DNA of 64,000 bases from Verticillium longisporum. Lineage: Eukaryota > Ascomycota > Sordariomycetes > Glomerellales > Plectosphaerellaceae. The stretch lies in assembly GCA_019188255.1 (NCBI GenBank), contig JAETXT010000006.1, forward strand, positions 620,001-684,000, given 5' to 3'. The notes under the pieces are model-generated. The model saw only the letters and a list, made by a program, of their open reading frames with translations. It was not told where the DNA came from and made no database searches. The translations under genes and the position numbers were made by a program. Positions within the stretch are counted from its first letter, which is position 1. Each line of letters opens with the position of its first letter. Positions 47,404 to 60,600 of the stretch are shown in pieces.

Positions 47404-48718
47404 CGCTAATCTTCAGACGGGAGTATCCAGGTACGGAAGCAGCAGATCGGCAAAGCAGGCTCTAGCAAACCTGATCAAAGGAGAATAGAACATGCGAACA
47501 GACAGCAGATCGGAAACCTGCGAGAGGGGGATCTTGCGGATACTAACCCTATTTTTTGACCACGGCTCCTCATCAGCGTTCAGGGTCAGATTCTTCATCG
47601 AGCGACCTCACCAGGATCCGGCAGCCGAGTTTTGCATTGATCAACGCTTGATTAACTGCATTGAGGGCTTTACCCAGAAGCAGCAGCAGCCTGCCCCTCA
47701 GCTCACCGGTCTGTCCACCATCCCGCGCATGCGAAGACTGCAACAATCCTTCCAGCGTGGGATGGATCAACGTTTGAATAGACAACTATCCAGGTTCTGG
47801 GCGTCCGCCAAGCGACCAAGTAGGGTTGGTCGTTGCTCCAATGGACCATGACCCGGGTTTCGTGGTAGGCTGCACAGCGGTGTTCCCTTGCAGTAGCGAT
47901 AACTTTATTTCCCCCCAACATTAGCGTCATGGACCGACCCTGTCTTTCATTCAGACCGACAGCCCTGATCTTGACGCTGCGCCCGCAAAAGCGGCGCCAA
48001 GCGCGGATTTCCTAACTCGTAGAGGCTAGCCGTGATGTCGGGTTGAGTCATCACATCCTTGGTATACAACTCTCTTTCTTCAATTTCTTCAATTTCTGTA
48101 AATGTGCTGTGACGGTGTTCAGGGGCCAAAGTCAAGTCCTGGCGATTTCCCCAGGCCTGGTATGGGAGGCAATGCAACGGCCGGCGGGATGGGCCGCAAG
48201 GGAGACCATTTCAGCAGGAACGAGTGAAGCACGCCACACAATCAAAACATCCCCCAAAGTGTCCAAAACCGTGACCAAGAGCTTAGAATATCCGTTCACA
48301 TTCGGCCATGGCTGGTGTGGCTTTTGGTGAGGGAACTTACTCACCAGGGTCAACACGAGGAACATTTCGGGGGCCTTTCCGGCTCGCCACGGCTTCACTG
48401 CGTCTCGTGACAATGGCAGAGCCGGCATCAAATCATCTCGGCAGGCTTTCACGATCAGTTTACGATACAGGTACACATGCATGGTGTCCACGCTGAACAG
48501 CTTGACAAGTAAAAATCACGTCTCATGCCCCAACGACGGATGAACGACGATCCTCAACTGTTGCAGTAAGCAATAGAAAGCTAGATCCACGCGGAACAAT
48601 GGGAACCCTGCCATTCCATGACTCTCTTATTCTTTCTTTTTTCTTGATCATCCCACGTCGTTCAGCTCCCCTCGTGGCCTTGCAGTTTCTCTCCAGGGTA
48701 ACCCCTGAGAGAGCGATC
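47404..48718. other. GPCR promoter side and intergenic DNA
   Basis: Upstream region of the GPCR gene, followed by about 1 kb with only short overlapping ORFs and no recognisable domain. It ends at the target duplication GAGCGATC (48711-48718) of the MITE. Confidence 0.4.
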
Positions 48719-49192
48719 CAGGGCTGCAGCCCGACCAAATCTATCCACCAAATACAAGCAGATATCAAATAAATCAGGTCCCTAGAGGCATTCAAACAAC
48801 TAATTATATAGGGCATATTTAGTAGGCTATTTAGTGGTTTTCAAGTATGCTAGGAAGCCTAGAAGAATATAGATCCAGCTTAGATACTCTATTATATATA
48901 TAACTTAGTAATTCTACTTTATTATATAAGCTATTATCTAAGTAGCTTAGTTATCCGATTATATAAATAGCTAATCCTATTATTAATAGGATAGAGTTTA
49001 GATAAGGGGCTAGATAGAGATATTTATATAATCTATCTAAAAAAATCGGTCCTCTAGCAGTAAAAGTCTTATATAATTAAATTAGCTAAATACTTGTAAA
49101 TTAAATTAAATAGTTAAGTTTACGCTATTATTACCTTTAAATCCTATCATTTTAGCCCTAAATTTGATTTATTTGGTCGGGCTGCAGCCCTA
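48719..49192. mobile_element. Non-autonomous hAT-type MITE, 474 bp
   Basis: Terminal inverted repeats of 22 bp at 48719-48740 and 49171-49192 (left starts CAGGGCTGCAGCCCGACC) match at 21 of 22 positions; only the outermost base differs, C versus T on the element strand. Both fit the hAT end consensus (C/T)A(A/G)NG. The element is flanked by a perfect 8-bp duplication GAGCGATC (48711-48718 and 49193-49200), the hAT target size. It has no coding capacity. The TIR contains the palindrome GGGCTGCAGCCC. The middle is AT-rich and partly CA/TG-depleted, while the first 120 bp are not. Confidence 0.9.
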
Positions 49193-49377
49193 GAGCGATC
49201 TCGTAATGTCTCACATTGATGGATCTTATGGTTGTCGCTCTTGGTCATCCCGATTAATTCTCTGAATGCTCGCCTATAAAGACAGTATCGCTCTCATGCC
49301 ACCAAGCCATCATTAGACAATGAACTTATCAACCACATTGTTCCCAGGCTTTCCTCATACGATCGTCAGGTAGATTC

Positions 49378-49929
49378 CTAACACTTGTGCTTACGAGGCA
49401 TGTGGAAAGTTCCCTCAACCTCGACAATGTCGTCCTGGTTGAGGCGATCGACCTCAATGATCGTGCGGGGCGGGTACTTGTTTGCGTCGGTACCCCAAAG
49501 CTCGATCTGCACTTGGTTGACCAACGGCCGGTACCGGAACATGTCGGTCACGTAGACGACGAGGCGGACACAGTCGTAGAGCTCCACGTCCGCAAACTCG
49601 GCAAGCTTCTTCATGTTCTGGAAGGCTTGGCGAATGCGTGGAAGGCCCTCGGGCGCGAGACTGTTGTCCAGCGGGACGATGCCGCGCATGCCTTTTGGGG
49701 CAGATGAGGTCAGCACGGGCAACCTCAAGTATTCTCACGGGACCATTGGCGGCATACCAGCAATGTACAAGGTGTCGCCAGCACGGGACATCAAGCTCCA
49801 AGGCCCTGTCGTGTCGAAAAAGTCGGAAGGGTTGTAAATCTGCACGCCAGCGCTCGAGGTGAAGTTGGGTTGCAGCTGCGCGAGCGCAGACCCGAGCAGG
49901 GGCAGGAGGGCGAGGGCGTTGAAGCGCAT
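49378..49929 (-). CDS. RidA/YjgF-family protein with predicted signal peptide
   Basis: Two exons (49929-49758, 49691-49378) with a 66-bp intron (GTATGC...CTGAC...AAAAG) give 161 residues. The splice joins TLYIAG to MRGIVPLDNS, restoring the family core; without it the frame stops after MVP. Residues 1-18 (MRFNALALLPLLGSALAQ) look like a signal peptide, and the ATG at 49929 is chosen for that reason. The RidA fold covers about 28-153. Arg133 in PPRT and Glu148 in IVEVEG align with the Arg and Glu used by RidA proteins for deaminating reactive enamine/imine intermediates. RidA proteins are normally cytosolic or mitochondrial; secretory targeting would put this one outside the cell or in the vacuole, with unknown substrate. 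The C-terminus is basic (PRKHKC). Confidence 0.85.
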
Positions 49930-50896
49930 CTTGCTGTCGTTTGGCCCGCGTGTGTCTTGTCTTTGGTTGATGATCAGTTGCCAATCGAGTCGGCCGGCGA
50001 AATTGAGCACCGCGTCTTTCTTTATGAAGGCCGCTGGGCAGATACCAAGCATAAAAAGGAAATTGATCGATTGAAGACCAGGGTACCCTACCCAGCAGAC
50101 AGCAATCTATCCTCGAAGCGGTAATTAGATGGCTTTCTATTGCATCATTATTAGTGGTCCTGTTACCGGGATTACAGTTAGGGTTGATACGATTCCCGGA
50201 GTACCCCGCTGGCTTTGTTATCCGTCACGTAATCTGCACGTCCTATACGGCTCACGTGATCAATGTCTTCCCCAACCAACTGATTGATGCGGGGTGGGAG
50301 CCGATTCGGGGCCCGGGTGTCAAGGTTTGGTGAATAGGCGAGGTGAAGCCAGGGTGGAAGGTCATTTGTCAAGAGAGGCGGAGTGAAACTATGTAGTAAA
50401 TCTTTCGAACTAGACTTATATGGCTGGACTATTGGGTCGTGGAAGATCAATAAATGCAGGAGATCGTCCACCGTGGCACTGCTTCTCTCCATCCTCTGGG
50501 CAGGGATCAAACTAGGTACCATTTTAGCTCGTATGATAGCCCAGGACTTTCAGTTCATGATATTAGCAGTCGTGTTTCCAGAGCACAAACAAAATGTCCA
50601 GCCATTTATCAGGCACAGCATGTGGTACTCTCAGCATCGTCAACCTCATCAGCTCGACGTGCAATAGCAAGTAATGGTACATTTCCGAGGGCAGCGCTTT
50701 GGGTCAACATTTGCAATTCCTCACGCCGCAGCAGTCTTAACACGTAACATACACGGTCACTGAACGAAGATACGTATAAAGACACTGAGAGATGATGAAA
50801 CGGGATTACAATAGTTATGCTAAACTGTAACGCTAACTACAGAAACTAACAACATGCTTCCCAGCAAGCAACCCTCTAGCCTAGTAAAGTTTACGG
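49930..50896. other. RidA-like gene promoter side and right edge of island 2
   Basis: Leader and promoter of the RidA-like gene, then about 700 bp with short ORFs only and no recognisable product. Normal composition continues to the hAT terminus at 50897. Confidence 0.4.
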
Positions 50897-53250
50897 TAGC
50901 GCTACTATTAATTTAATTCTATTAATTTAAATAATTAAATAATTAATTAAATTATTCTAATTTTACGATTTAAATAGTTAAATAACCCTATATAGATTAA
51001 TTAACTATTTAAATACTATTAAATTATATATAAATCTCGGGATTTCTATATTCTAGTATATTATATAATTAAAAAGAGGAGTTATACGCTAACTTAAAGC
51101 TAACTTAAGCTTTAAGTTCGTATATAATAATAACTAGGATAGGATTCGAACCTACGCCTTCTACTATAAATACTAAATATTATATTATTAGATTATATAA
51201 TCTTATTATATTAAGAGCGCTTTAATAACGATATTAAGAAGGCTTTATAGCTAATTAATCCTACCCTGTAAAATATTATATAGATATATAATATAGTTCT
51301 AAACCCTCTAGCCCTGTATTCGTAATATTACTTTAATCCCTCTTATAGCTACTCTACGACCTCTACCTTCTAAATATTAACCTACTAACTTTAAGAACCC
51401 TTAATATATCCCTTACGAAATTTAATTCGATTCTAATTCTAACGATATTATTATAATTATTAGAGATTTTATAATTAAATAATATAATGGATTCCTACTC
51501 CTTCCTTATTACGACCTAATATTACTATCGCTTTACCCTTATATTATATATCATATATAAAAGAGTAAAGGATTATAGAAGCTAGATATATACTTAAAGG
51601 CTCTTTATTATAGAGATCCTCGAAGGAGATATAATTAGGCTAAGCTTCTAGCTCTATTAATAATATAATAAGACTTATAACGTTTAGCTCTTTAAAGCTA
51701 CTTTAATAACCTTTATAATAACTTATTTATAGAAGAAGTATAGGGTATTCGAATCCTTAAGTAAATAGATAGAGGAAGACTCTTTAAGTACTTTAGAGTT
51801 AATACTATAATATATTATAATATATAAGTCTTCGATAGATTAAGTAGAAGAATTTATTCTTATATTTATTATAACGATAAACTAGCCTTTTAAGATCTTT
51901 AATAGCTTATATTTTAATTAGCTCTTTATATAATTAAATCCTTATATCGTCCTAGTAATACTCTAGGGACGAACCTCCCTCTAATAGCGTCTCTTTAAGG
52001 TTTTTATTATAAAGAAGAAATAGATATAATATTAATTAATAGCTTCGAAGTCTTAGATCTACTTTATATTCAATTATTAGACCTTACTAAATAGCTTAAT
52101 TATACTAGGTATTTCCTATTATTATATAAGCTATAATAGTATTCGATAATAGCGTCTTCTTATTCTCCGATAATAGTATAGAAGCTATATAGGCTAGAAT
52201 ATTATAGCTTTTATTATATCTATTATTAAGGAATAGGATATCTTAGATCGTATTAATATCTTAATCTTAGATAATATATAGATTAATAATTCTTATAATT
52301 AAGAGCTATTCTAATAATTAATTCTATCTATAATAATTAATAATATATTAGAACGATAAATATAATACTATAGCTATATCCTAAACTTTATTAAAATGGC
52401 TTTCTTATATAGAGAAGATAGTAAAGTTTTTAAATAAGAAATATAAGCCTTAGAGCTATTAAACGACTCTTAAAACTCTCTTTATTATTAGAAGAAGAAG
52501 GGACTTATTAATAAGCTTTATAATATTATTAAATAGGTTCGTTCTTTATTATAATATAGTAAATACTTCTAAATTATTATTAAAGAAGCTTAAAAAGCCG
52601 ATAATAAGTTCTAAATCTATTAAGAATCCGATTTTAAGCTCTAGCTTATCCTTAATAATAAAATATAATAGAATTTAACATTCTTAATATTTAATCGGGC
52701 TTTTAAGAAGTATAGTAATATTTAAAGTTTCCTCTAGAAGAATCTCTCTAAACCTAACCCCTATAAATATATATTAAAAGACGATATTCTAACCTTTAAG
52801 GATTAGCGCTTCCTTATAGAACTCTATAAAGCTCTTAAGCTATTATATTAATAAATAATATATATATAGGGATAGTCTAAAAATAGAAGTTATAGGGCGC
52901 TCTAGGAGATATTCGTAGATATAGAGTATATCTTAGAATAAATAGAATAATAGAAGTCGTTCTTTAACGACTTCTTTAATATTAGAGACTCTCCCTAAGT
53001 ATCTATAACTTATTAGAGAGGTTATTAACCTTATATATAAAGCTCCTTTACGCTTTTATTAATCTATTCCCTTTATATATATATAGAGCGAATATTCTAT
53101 AATACCCTCTTATTGCTTTAAAGTACTCTCTAAAGATTTACGATAATACTTCTATCTCTCTATTATAAATATATAGAAAAAGCTTAATTAATATTATATT
53201 AAACTAATAGAGTCTTTATTATATATAATAGCTATTATCCTCTACCCTAG
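50897..53250 (+). mobile_element. hAT DNA transposon relic, RIP-destroyed, coding rightward
   Basis: The left terminus TAGCGCTACTATTAATT is the RIP-altered form of the CAGCGCTGCCATCAATT end of the inverted copy at 3062-4679. On the plus strand near 52260-52440 one frame reads LDN...NN....ELF followed by a degraded RC.GHILN.....AFLYGED stretch, the hallmark core of hAT transposases, with stops at expected Gln/Trp/Arg codons. Sequence near 52790-53110 could be the C-terminal dimerisation region. The right end is not identified: no matching inverted terminus or flank duplicate was found, and the gypsy relic follows. The end coordinate is approximate. Confidence 0.65.
51131..51203 (-). other. tRNA-like sequence inside the second hAT relic
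   Basis: Inverted counterpart of 4383-4455, 73 nt. The B box is intact (GGTTCGAATCC on the minus strand, 51142-51152) in a T arm GTAGG/CCTAT; an A-box-like stretch lies the same distance upstream as in the first copy. The acceptor pairs over about five base pairs only. Confidence 0.45.
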
Positions 53251-53267
53251 GCTAGGAATATAATGAC

Positions 53268-54650
53268 TAGAAGCATAGTAGACGATATTAGAGTAATTAA
53301 TATAGCTTTACGAATCTCGTACTGAAACTAGGTAGGGCAGAAAGGTATAGCTTAGCGATAAGGTAATAAGGAGTAGCTAATTAGGGAAACGGATATTAGC
53401 TAGACTCGTTATAAGGACCCCTAAGGGATATATATTATTAACCCTATACTATACGTTTAAGGACTTATCTTTTTCTTAAGCGACTGCTCTATTACCCTAA
53501 TTAGTCGAGGTTATTGCGGGCCCTACTTTAATTAGTACTCCGAGGCGGATTATCTCTCTTATATATTATTAATATAGTCTATTAGCCTAATTAGACCCCT
53601 TAAACGAGGTTAGATTTAATCTTAATATAAAGGATTTATTAAAAAGACTTAAATAGAGAATAGTAGCTAGACTATTAGACGAATACCGTTATAAGAGAAG
53701 TAAATAGGGTTATAGAATAGAATAGATAAGCTAATAAGTACGATTAGATAATAATAATAGACTAATTAGGGCAATAGACGAGGTTACTAGTCTAGAAGGG
53801 TATAAGGAAGCCTATAAAACTTCTACTTATTACTAACCGAGTAGAATCTAATAATATAGTAGGCTTTAGCTTTAAGTTCTATTAATTAAAGGAAGAAAGG
53901 AAGTTATCTTATTTTACTTAATTTAAAGTAGCTAATTACTAAACTAATACTATAACTTTATAAATATATAAGATTTATAAATAATATATATAGCCGACTA
54001 GCTATATATATAATATAAATAATATAAATAGTAGATAAGCCTTTTACGAATAATATATATAGCCGATTAGCTATATATATAATATAAATAATATAAATAA
54101 TAGATAAGCTTTATATATAAATAATATATATAGCCGACTAGCTATATATATAATATAAATAATATAAGTAGTAGATAAGCCTTATATATAAATAATATAT
54201 ATAGTTAACTAGCTATATATATAATATATAGAACCTATAATAATTATATTCCCCTAATTATAGTATTAGGATACTATAGTAGGTTATATAATATTAATAT
54301 AAGGGAGGCTATATCGGACTTTATATAAAGTAATTCGATTTCCTTGAAGGAAAACCTTAATTTCCTTCCTTTATAACCCCCTTTTTTTTCTTCCCTAATA
54401 AAAATTAATATATATAAAACTATAAATAATAAGAAATAATAATAAACGATTAATTATAATCGATAATTAAAGAAAGTAAAAGTAAATAACCTAGCCTCGG
54501 AACCCTTATAATAATTAATTAAGGGAATAAACCTATACCTATTATAACTAATATTTAAATCTACTTATAAAAAAGGGCTTTTACTATTTATAGGGAGCAT
54601 TCTTATAATAATAGTAAATCTTCGCCTATTTCTAACCCTCTCTACTTTAA
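53268..54650 (+). repeat. Candidate 5' LTR/leader of the gypsy element
   Basis: Starts near TATAATGACTAG and precedes the gag-like region. It contains a lightly mutated patch (53270-53530) with surviving TG and CA, and the 70-bp tandem repeat. No second copy is visible downstream in this window, so LTR status is inferred from position only. Confidence 0.3.
53981..54230 (+). repeat. Tandem repeat, about 70-bp period, 3.4 copies, with stem-loops
   Basis: Successive units start near 53992, 54061, 54132 and 54203 (spacing 69-71). Each contains TATATATAGC, a six-base spacer and GCTATATATA, a 10-bp perfect hairpin stem; the last unit has AGTTAACTAGC at that site. Units are separated by an ATAATATAAATAATATAA-like spacer and GTAGATAAGC. 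Confidence 0.8.
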
Positions 54651-57600
54651 TAATAATAATAATAATAAAATCGGATTACTTTTTAACGATAACCGACCTC
54701 CGAGACCTACTTTCTTAATAGTTTATAAGAATATTTAACCTCCTCGGCCTAGAACGGTAATTTACGAGAATATAATTAATTACTATCCCGCCTTAGAAGT
54801 ATAGAACGTTCTAATTTAAGGCCTTTGCTTTAATTAATTTAAGCTAATCCTCGAAAATATCTTTAAGAAGGTAATAAGTAATAAGGGATTAGTAATAATA
54901 CTAATACTAGGGTCTAATAGCGCCCTTAAGTTTATAGGGGATAACTTCTAGGAGTTCCTAATCGATTATAAGGATATTTATCGCTTAGCTAGCCTTAGGG
55001 AGAAAGAGAAGGTTACGAATATTATTATCTATATTAATAAAGACGATAAATACTTTATCGAGCTATTTATAAAGATAATATAGGCTAAGGGAATAACGTT
55101 TATTAAGACTATATAATATATTAAGAAGAAGCGAGATTAGTTTTCTAATAATAATAAGAACCCTATTACTTAGATTAGGGTATTACGTAATTACTAATAG
55201 TTATTTAAGGATTTAAAAGAATTTAATAAAGCCTATTAGCTAATATTAAAACTTATAGTTATAGCGAGGAAGTAGAAGCTTAACCCTTTATCTAATAATA
55301 AATTAATTAATATTAATTATAAAATAGTTAAAGCTAAGATATTTACGAAAATCGCTAATAGCTATAATATTAAGGTTAGAAACCTCTTTAATCGATTAAT
55401 ATTTAATAAATTCTAGGATATAATTAGATATTTAGAAAAGGAGAAAAGAGATATTTAAAAGTTTAAAATAATATTAGACTATTTTAATTAAGATAATAAT
55501 AATATTAAGAAACTTACAAAACCTTTATTAATAACCTTTATATAGAGGATATAAATAAAGGATTCCGAGCTTAATAACTTAGTAATCCAATTCTAAGCCT
55601 TAATCGTAGAATATAAAATTGGAATATAGGAGTCTCGTTTAAGGACCTTAATAGCTATTTAAGAACTCTTAAGGACTACTTCGAAGGAGAACTTAATAGC
55701 TATAAAGGTCGGTAGAGGAAACGGGCTAATCGTTTACTTATTAGCGCTCTAGATTATAAACTTAGTAATTAAGCTAGACCCTCTTATCGTAGTTTTCTTA
55801 AGAACCTTTAATTAGTTTAATAGGGCGGCCTATATTATAGGTTTAGGGTTATAAGGATAAGGCTTATATTAATAGAATAGCTATTAATAAAGTAATTATT
55901 AATAGATATAATAATAATATAATAGCTATTAATAGCTATAGGCCTCCTAATTAAGCTAATAGCGATAATAATACCTCTATCTAGAGGAGGATAACTAATT
56001 TATAAACTAATATTAATATAGAGATCTTTACCCCCCTCCCTTAATATATAGGTCTTATACCTATTATAGAGGTCTCTATTACTGAAAGGACTATATATTA
56101 TAAAGAGCTAACTTCGAGGTTTAGCTAATTAAGTTTATAATACTATATTATTATATTAATAGGGGAGACGATTAGGAATTAATATTACTATAACCTATAA
56201 TTAAGAGCTAGAATTAAAGTTATTCTAATTAATATAATATCTTTAAATAGGTAATTATAATAGGCTAGCCCTTAGCCTCCTAGGTATAAAAAGAGCTTAA
56301 GGGATAGACCCTTAACCTAACTACCCTATTCCTATTCTCTAGTATCTATTAGAAGACGAGGAATATACTATAGAACCCTTAAGCTAGAAGCTTAATCTAT
56401 AATTAAATTAACTTTATAAGCTAATATTCTAGAGGACTTCTTAACTTTAAGAATAGGATATATAAAGATATAATTAGTAAAACCTAAAGGAGAGTTTTCC
56501 CTATATCGACTAGATATAATAAAGAGGCCCGCTTTTAAGAGACTTACCCTCTTCTAACCCTAAAGCTAGTATATAAGGAGATTAGGATAATAGGTACGAT
56601 TAATAGCTATAAGGGCCCCTTACTAAGTAATATTAAAAGGGTATAAAGGTTAATAATAGCTATTTAAGAAAAGCTTATTAAATAGTTCTAGTAATAAGAG
56701 TATAAAGTCCCTCGTAATTACTTTATTATTATAGACCCTAAGCTTTAGAAGATTAAATAAGAATACGTTTTAGGGATAGACTTAGAATACGGATAGCTCC
56801 TAATAATATACTTTAAAGTCCCCTACTTACTTTACGATAATACGTAACCCTTAAAGAGAAAAAGGGTTAATTTTATAATAGGACTATCTATAAAGCTTAA
56901 TTAAGCTAATATAAATATTACCTTTAATATCGGACCCCTTATAATATAAAAGAAGGAGCTTATAGTCTAGGAGCTTAGGGACCTTAGTATATTTTTAGCT
57001 ATTATTATATAATAATAGACCCTACCTATTAGCCTAATTAGGATAGATTTATTTAAAGTACCTAAGATATATATCTTTATAATAATCGACTTAGGGGTAT
57101 AGTTTAATATTATTTCTAAAAATATTATAAATATCTTTCACCTCTCCTATAGGGTTTATAAATTAATTATTAAGATATAATTAGCTATATTAGGGGAACT
57201 AAGAGGGATAATCGGCTATATACTTAAAAACCTATAGGTCGATAGGTACTAGTAGCCTATTATCCTCTAAGTTATAGTAGCTAAGGACTACGTACCTAAT
57301 ATACTACTAGGGGGCCATTTTTTACTTAGATATAAATAATATTTAATTATATTAAGGACTAAGTATATACCGACTTCGTATTTAGAAGCTTAAGGATTAT
57401 AGTCCTAATCGGCTATATTAGATTTTTTAAGAAGGAAACCTTAAAGGACGTCTATTTAGATTTCTTATTTAAAAGGATATAGATATTATAAACGAATTAG
57501 GGTAATAATAAAAGCGAGAATAACGATTAAAGGGGCTTAAATAATAATAATACTCTAATTATTATTAAAGGGAGATATTAAGGAGACGTTCGAGAACTAT

Positions 57601-60600
57601 ATCCGAATAGCTAGGAATTAGATAGTTCGCTTAATTAGACGCCCTCCTACGAACCCGCTAATATAGATAAAGGGGACTCTATTCTAAGGACGCTTTTAAA
57701 GGCCTAAGTAATCTATATTATTAATAAAGCCCTTTCTTTAGAAATTACCCCTATTATTCCCCTAATTAAGAGAGCTATTATTTAGATTAATAATTAGAGA
57801 GTAAGCTATACCTATTACGATATACTTAAGGAATTATTAGGAAAAGTATTCTTTAATTTAAAATATACTATTTTAGCTAAATAGAAGGTATAATAGGATA
57901 CTAACTAGGCTAATACGCTTTATACTCTTAAGGCTAAGGAACGATAAACCTAGAAAACTTCTTCGATTATATAGCCTTTAAAGAATACTAGGAAAATCTA
58001 TATTATATATAAAAGGAAGGCTAATAAAGTAAACCTAATCGATAATAAGCTATCTAATAATAGTATATTTAAGGGTAACCCTCTCTAGAAGGTTAAAAAG
58101 CTAGCTATTATCCTATTAAAGTAATATATAATTAATAAAAGCCCTTTTAAAGGCTTAATTATATTAAAGTTCTTAAATATTAAGCTATAATTAAGGCTTA
58201 TAATTTAGAGATTATAGGATATTATAGACTCTTATAAATACCCCTAATTAGAGGAATAGGATATATTAGAATAAATCCTCCTAAATAGGGAAGCTATACT
58301 AGCTTAGGATTTTACTAAATATAGGAGCTTTAATTATAATATTACTCCTTTATAGAAGATAAAGACGATCCTTTATAAGGCCTAGTAAATAAAGGGTATT
58401 TTAATTCTAAAGGCCCTCGAGAAATTAATTATTAAAATATTAAGGGAATACTTTAAAAGAGGGGTTCTTAAGGAAAGCTATACTTCTTATAAGAACTTTT
58501 AGTTTCTAATTTAGAAGAAGGATAGGAAGATAAAGCTTATTAATTTAGCTATATATATTAATAGAATTATAATAAAGGATACTTTTATACCCCTAAGCGG
58601 GGACGACTTCTTAGAAGACTTTATAATATATAAGCTTATCTCCCTTCTCGACTTCTTTAGTAAATATAATTAAGTATTACTTAATAAAATAAATAGGGAT
58701 ATAATAACTTTCGTAACTTCTATTAGCCTATTTAAGATATATATTCTCCCCTAGGGAGCTATTAATTTAATAGTATAATTTATATATATAATTATAAGAA
58801 TCCTCTATAACTTTATCCCCTATTACTATTATACCTTTATAGATAATATTATTATTAAAGATCTAATTATTAATTATAGAAATAAAGGCTTAATCCTAGG
58901 GGTATATTAATTTATTATAGAGTACTTTTAGAATATTAATAAAGTCCTTATTAATATTAAGCTTTTAAAGTATACTATTTTAGGGGTAAAGAGCTAATAG
59001 GCTTAAGAATCGGCTATTATAGTTAGCTATATCTATAACGCTATAGGTTATTCCTCTAATCTAGCTAAGATTATTAAGCTCTAGGAATAGACGAAGTATA
59101 ATAATATCTCTTTATTAAGATCCTTCTTAAGGTTAATAACCTTCTATTAAATTTAGATTAATTACTTTAATATTAAATATAGTCCTTTTATAGATCTATT
59201 AAAGAAGAATATTATATTCTCCTAAATAGATTTATAATAAGAAGCTATAGATATTATTAAAGCTAAACTTAGAAGCTCTCCGATCTTAATCTCGATCGAT
59301 TATAGCCTTAAAGGGGGGATTATATACCTCTATATAGATATAAGCTTTAAAGGCTAAGGAGCCGTTTTAGGATAATAAGTTAATAGGAGATAGGTAATCT
59401 TGAGGTATAAAAGTAGCTATTAGGATGTAGCTAAGTAGAAATACGATTCTAGGAAGCTAGAGCTTAAAGGAGTCCTAAAGGCCTTAAAGCGCTTACGGAA
59501 TTACTAATATAATATCTACTTTATCTTAGAAATAGATACTTAAATGCTCGTAATATAGTTTAATAGAGCTATAATAGACCTCCTAGGATTAATAATCGTT
59601 TATTAGATTATTTAAATCTATGTATTTAATTTTAAAGTTAAATATATTTTAGGGATAAAGAATTCTATAATAGACGGACTCTCTAGAAAACTATTAGGAC
59701 TATCTAATTAGGACGATGAAACTATAGAATAGGATATTAATAACTTTATTAATATTAATATCTTTATAATAACTATTAAGCTATTAAGCCTATTATTATT
59801 AGATAAGGAGACTTAGAGCTAAGCTTTAAAGGATTTAATAAACTTCCTAATAATAAGAATATTCCTTAATAATTATATTAAGAAGTAATAAGAAGTAATT
59901 AGAAGAATTATAATAAAAGTTTTCCTTAAAGATAATTTCCTTTAGACCCGCTCTAATAAAATATAATCTTATCTATAGAGAATTATCGACGATTCTAATA
60001 TATAGCTTACTCTAATTATAATAGTATATAAAGAATTAGAGTATTAGGGATATAAAGTAACCTATTAATAGGTCTTATTTAACTTCTAATAGGATAATAT
60101 ATATTAATAGATTAAGATAATAATTAAAGCTTATCCTATATATTAGGTAGTAAGAGGACTATAGAAAAGCAACCCTTTAATATTTACTAAGCTAATTATA
60201 AACTCCCTCCCCTTTATTTATATCTATCTTAATATCTAGTATCTTTATAACTACTATTTAATAGAAGCTAAATATAGATTTACTAGTTATATTAAGGCCC
60301 GCTTAATTAGAGTAAATACATTAAAGGCTATTATAAAATTTATCTAGGAAGACGTTATCTATAGATATAGCTTATATTACGCTTTTATTATAAATAGAGG
60401 ACTAGAAAATAAAGAATCGGTTATCGAGCTTAATAATTTATATAGAATGAGGCGGAAACTTATATTATTATATAATCTAAGGGCTAATAGCTTTATTAAG
60501 AAAGGTTATTAACTTATTATATATACCCTAGCTATTTAAGTAATAATAAGAGATAAGAGAGTTAACTCTCTATTAATAATTATACTATTTATAGATAGAA

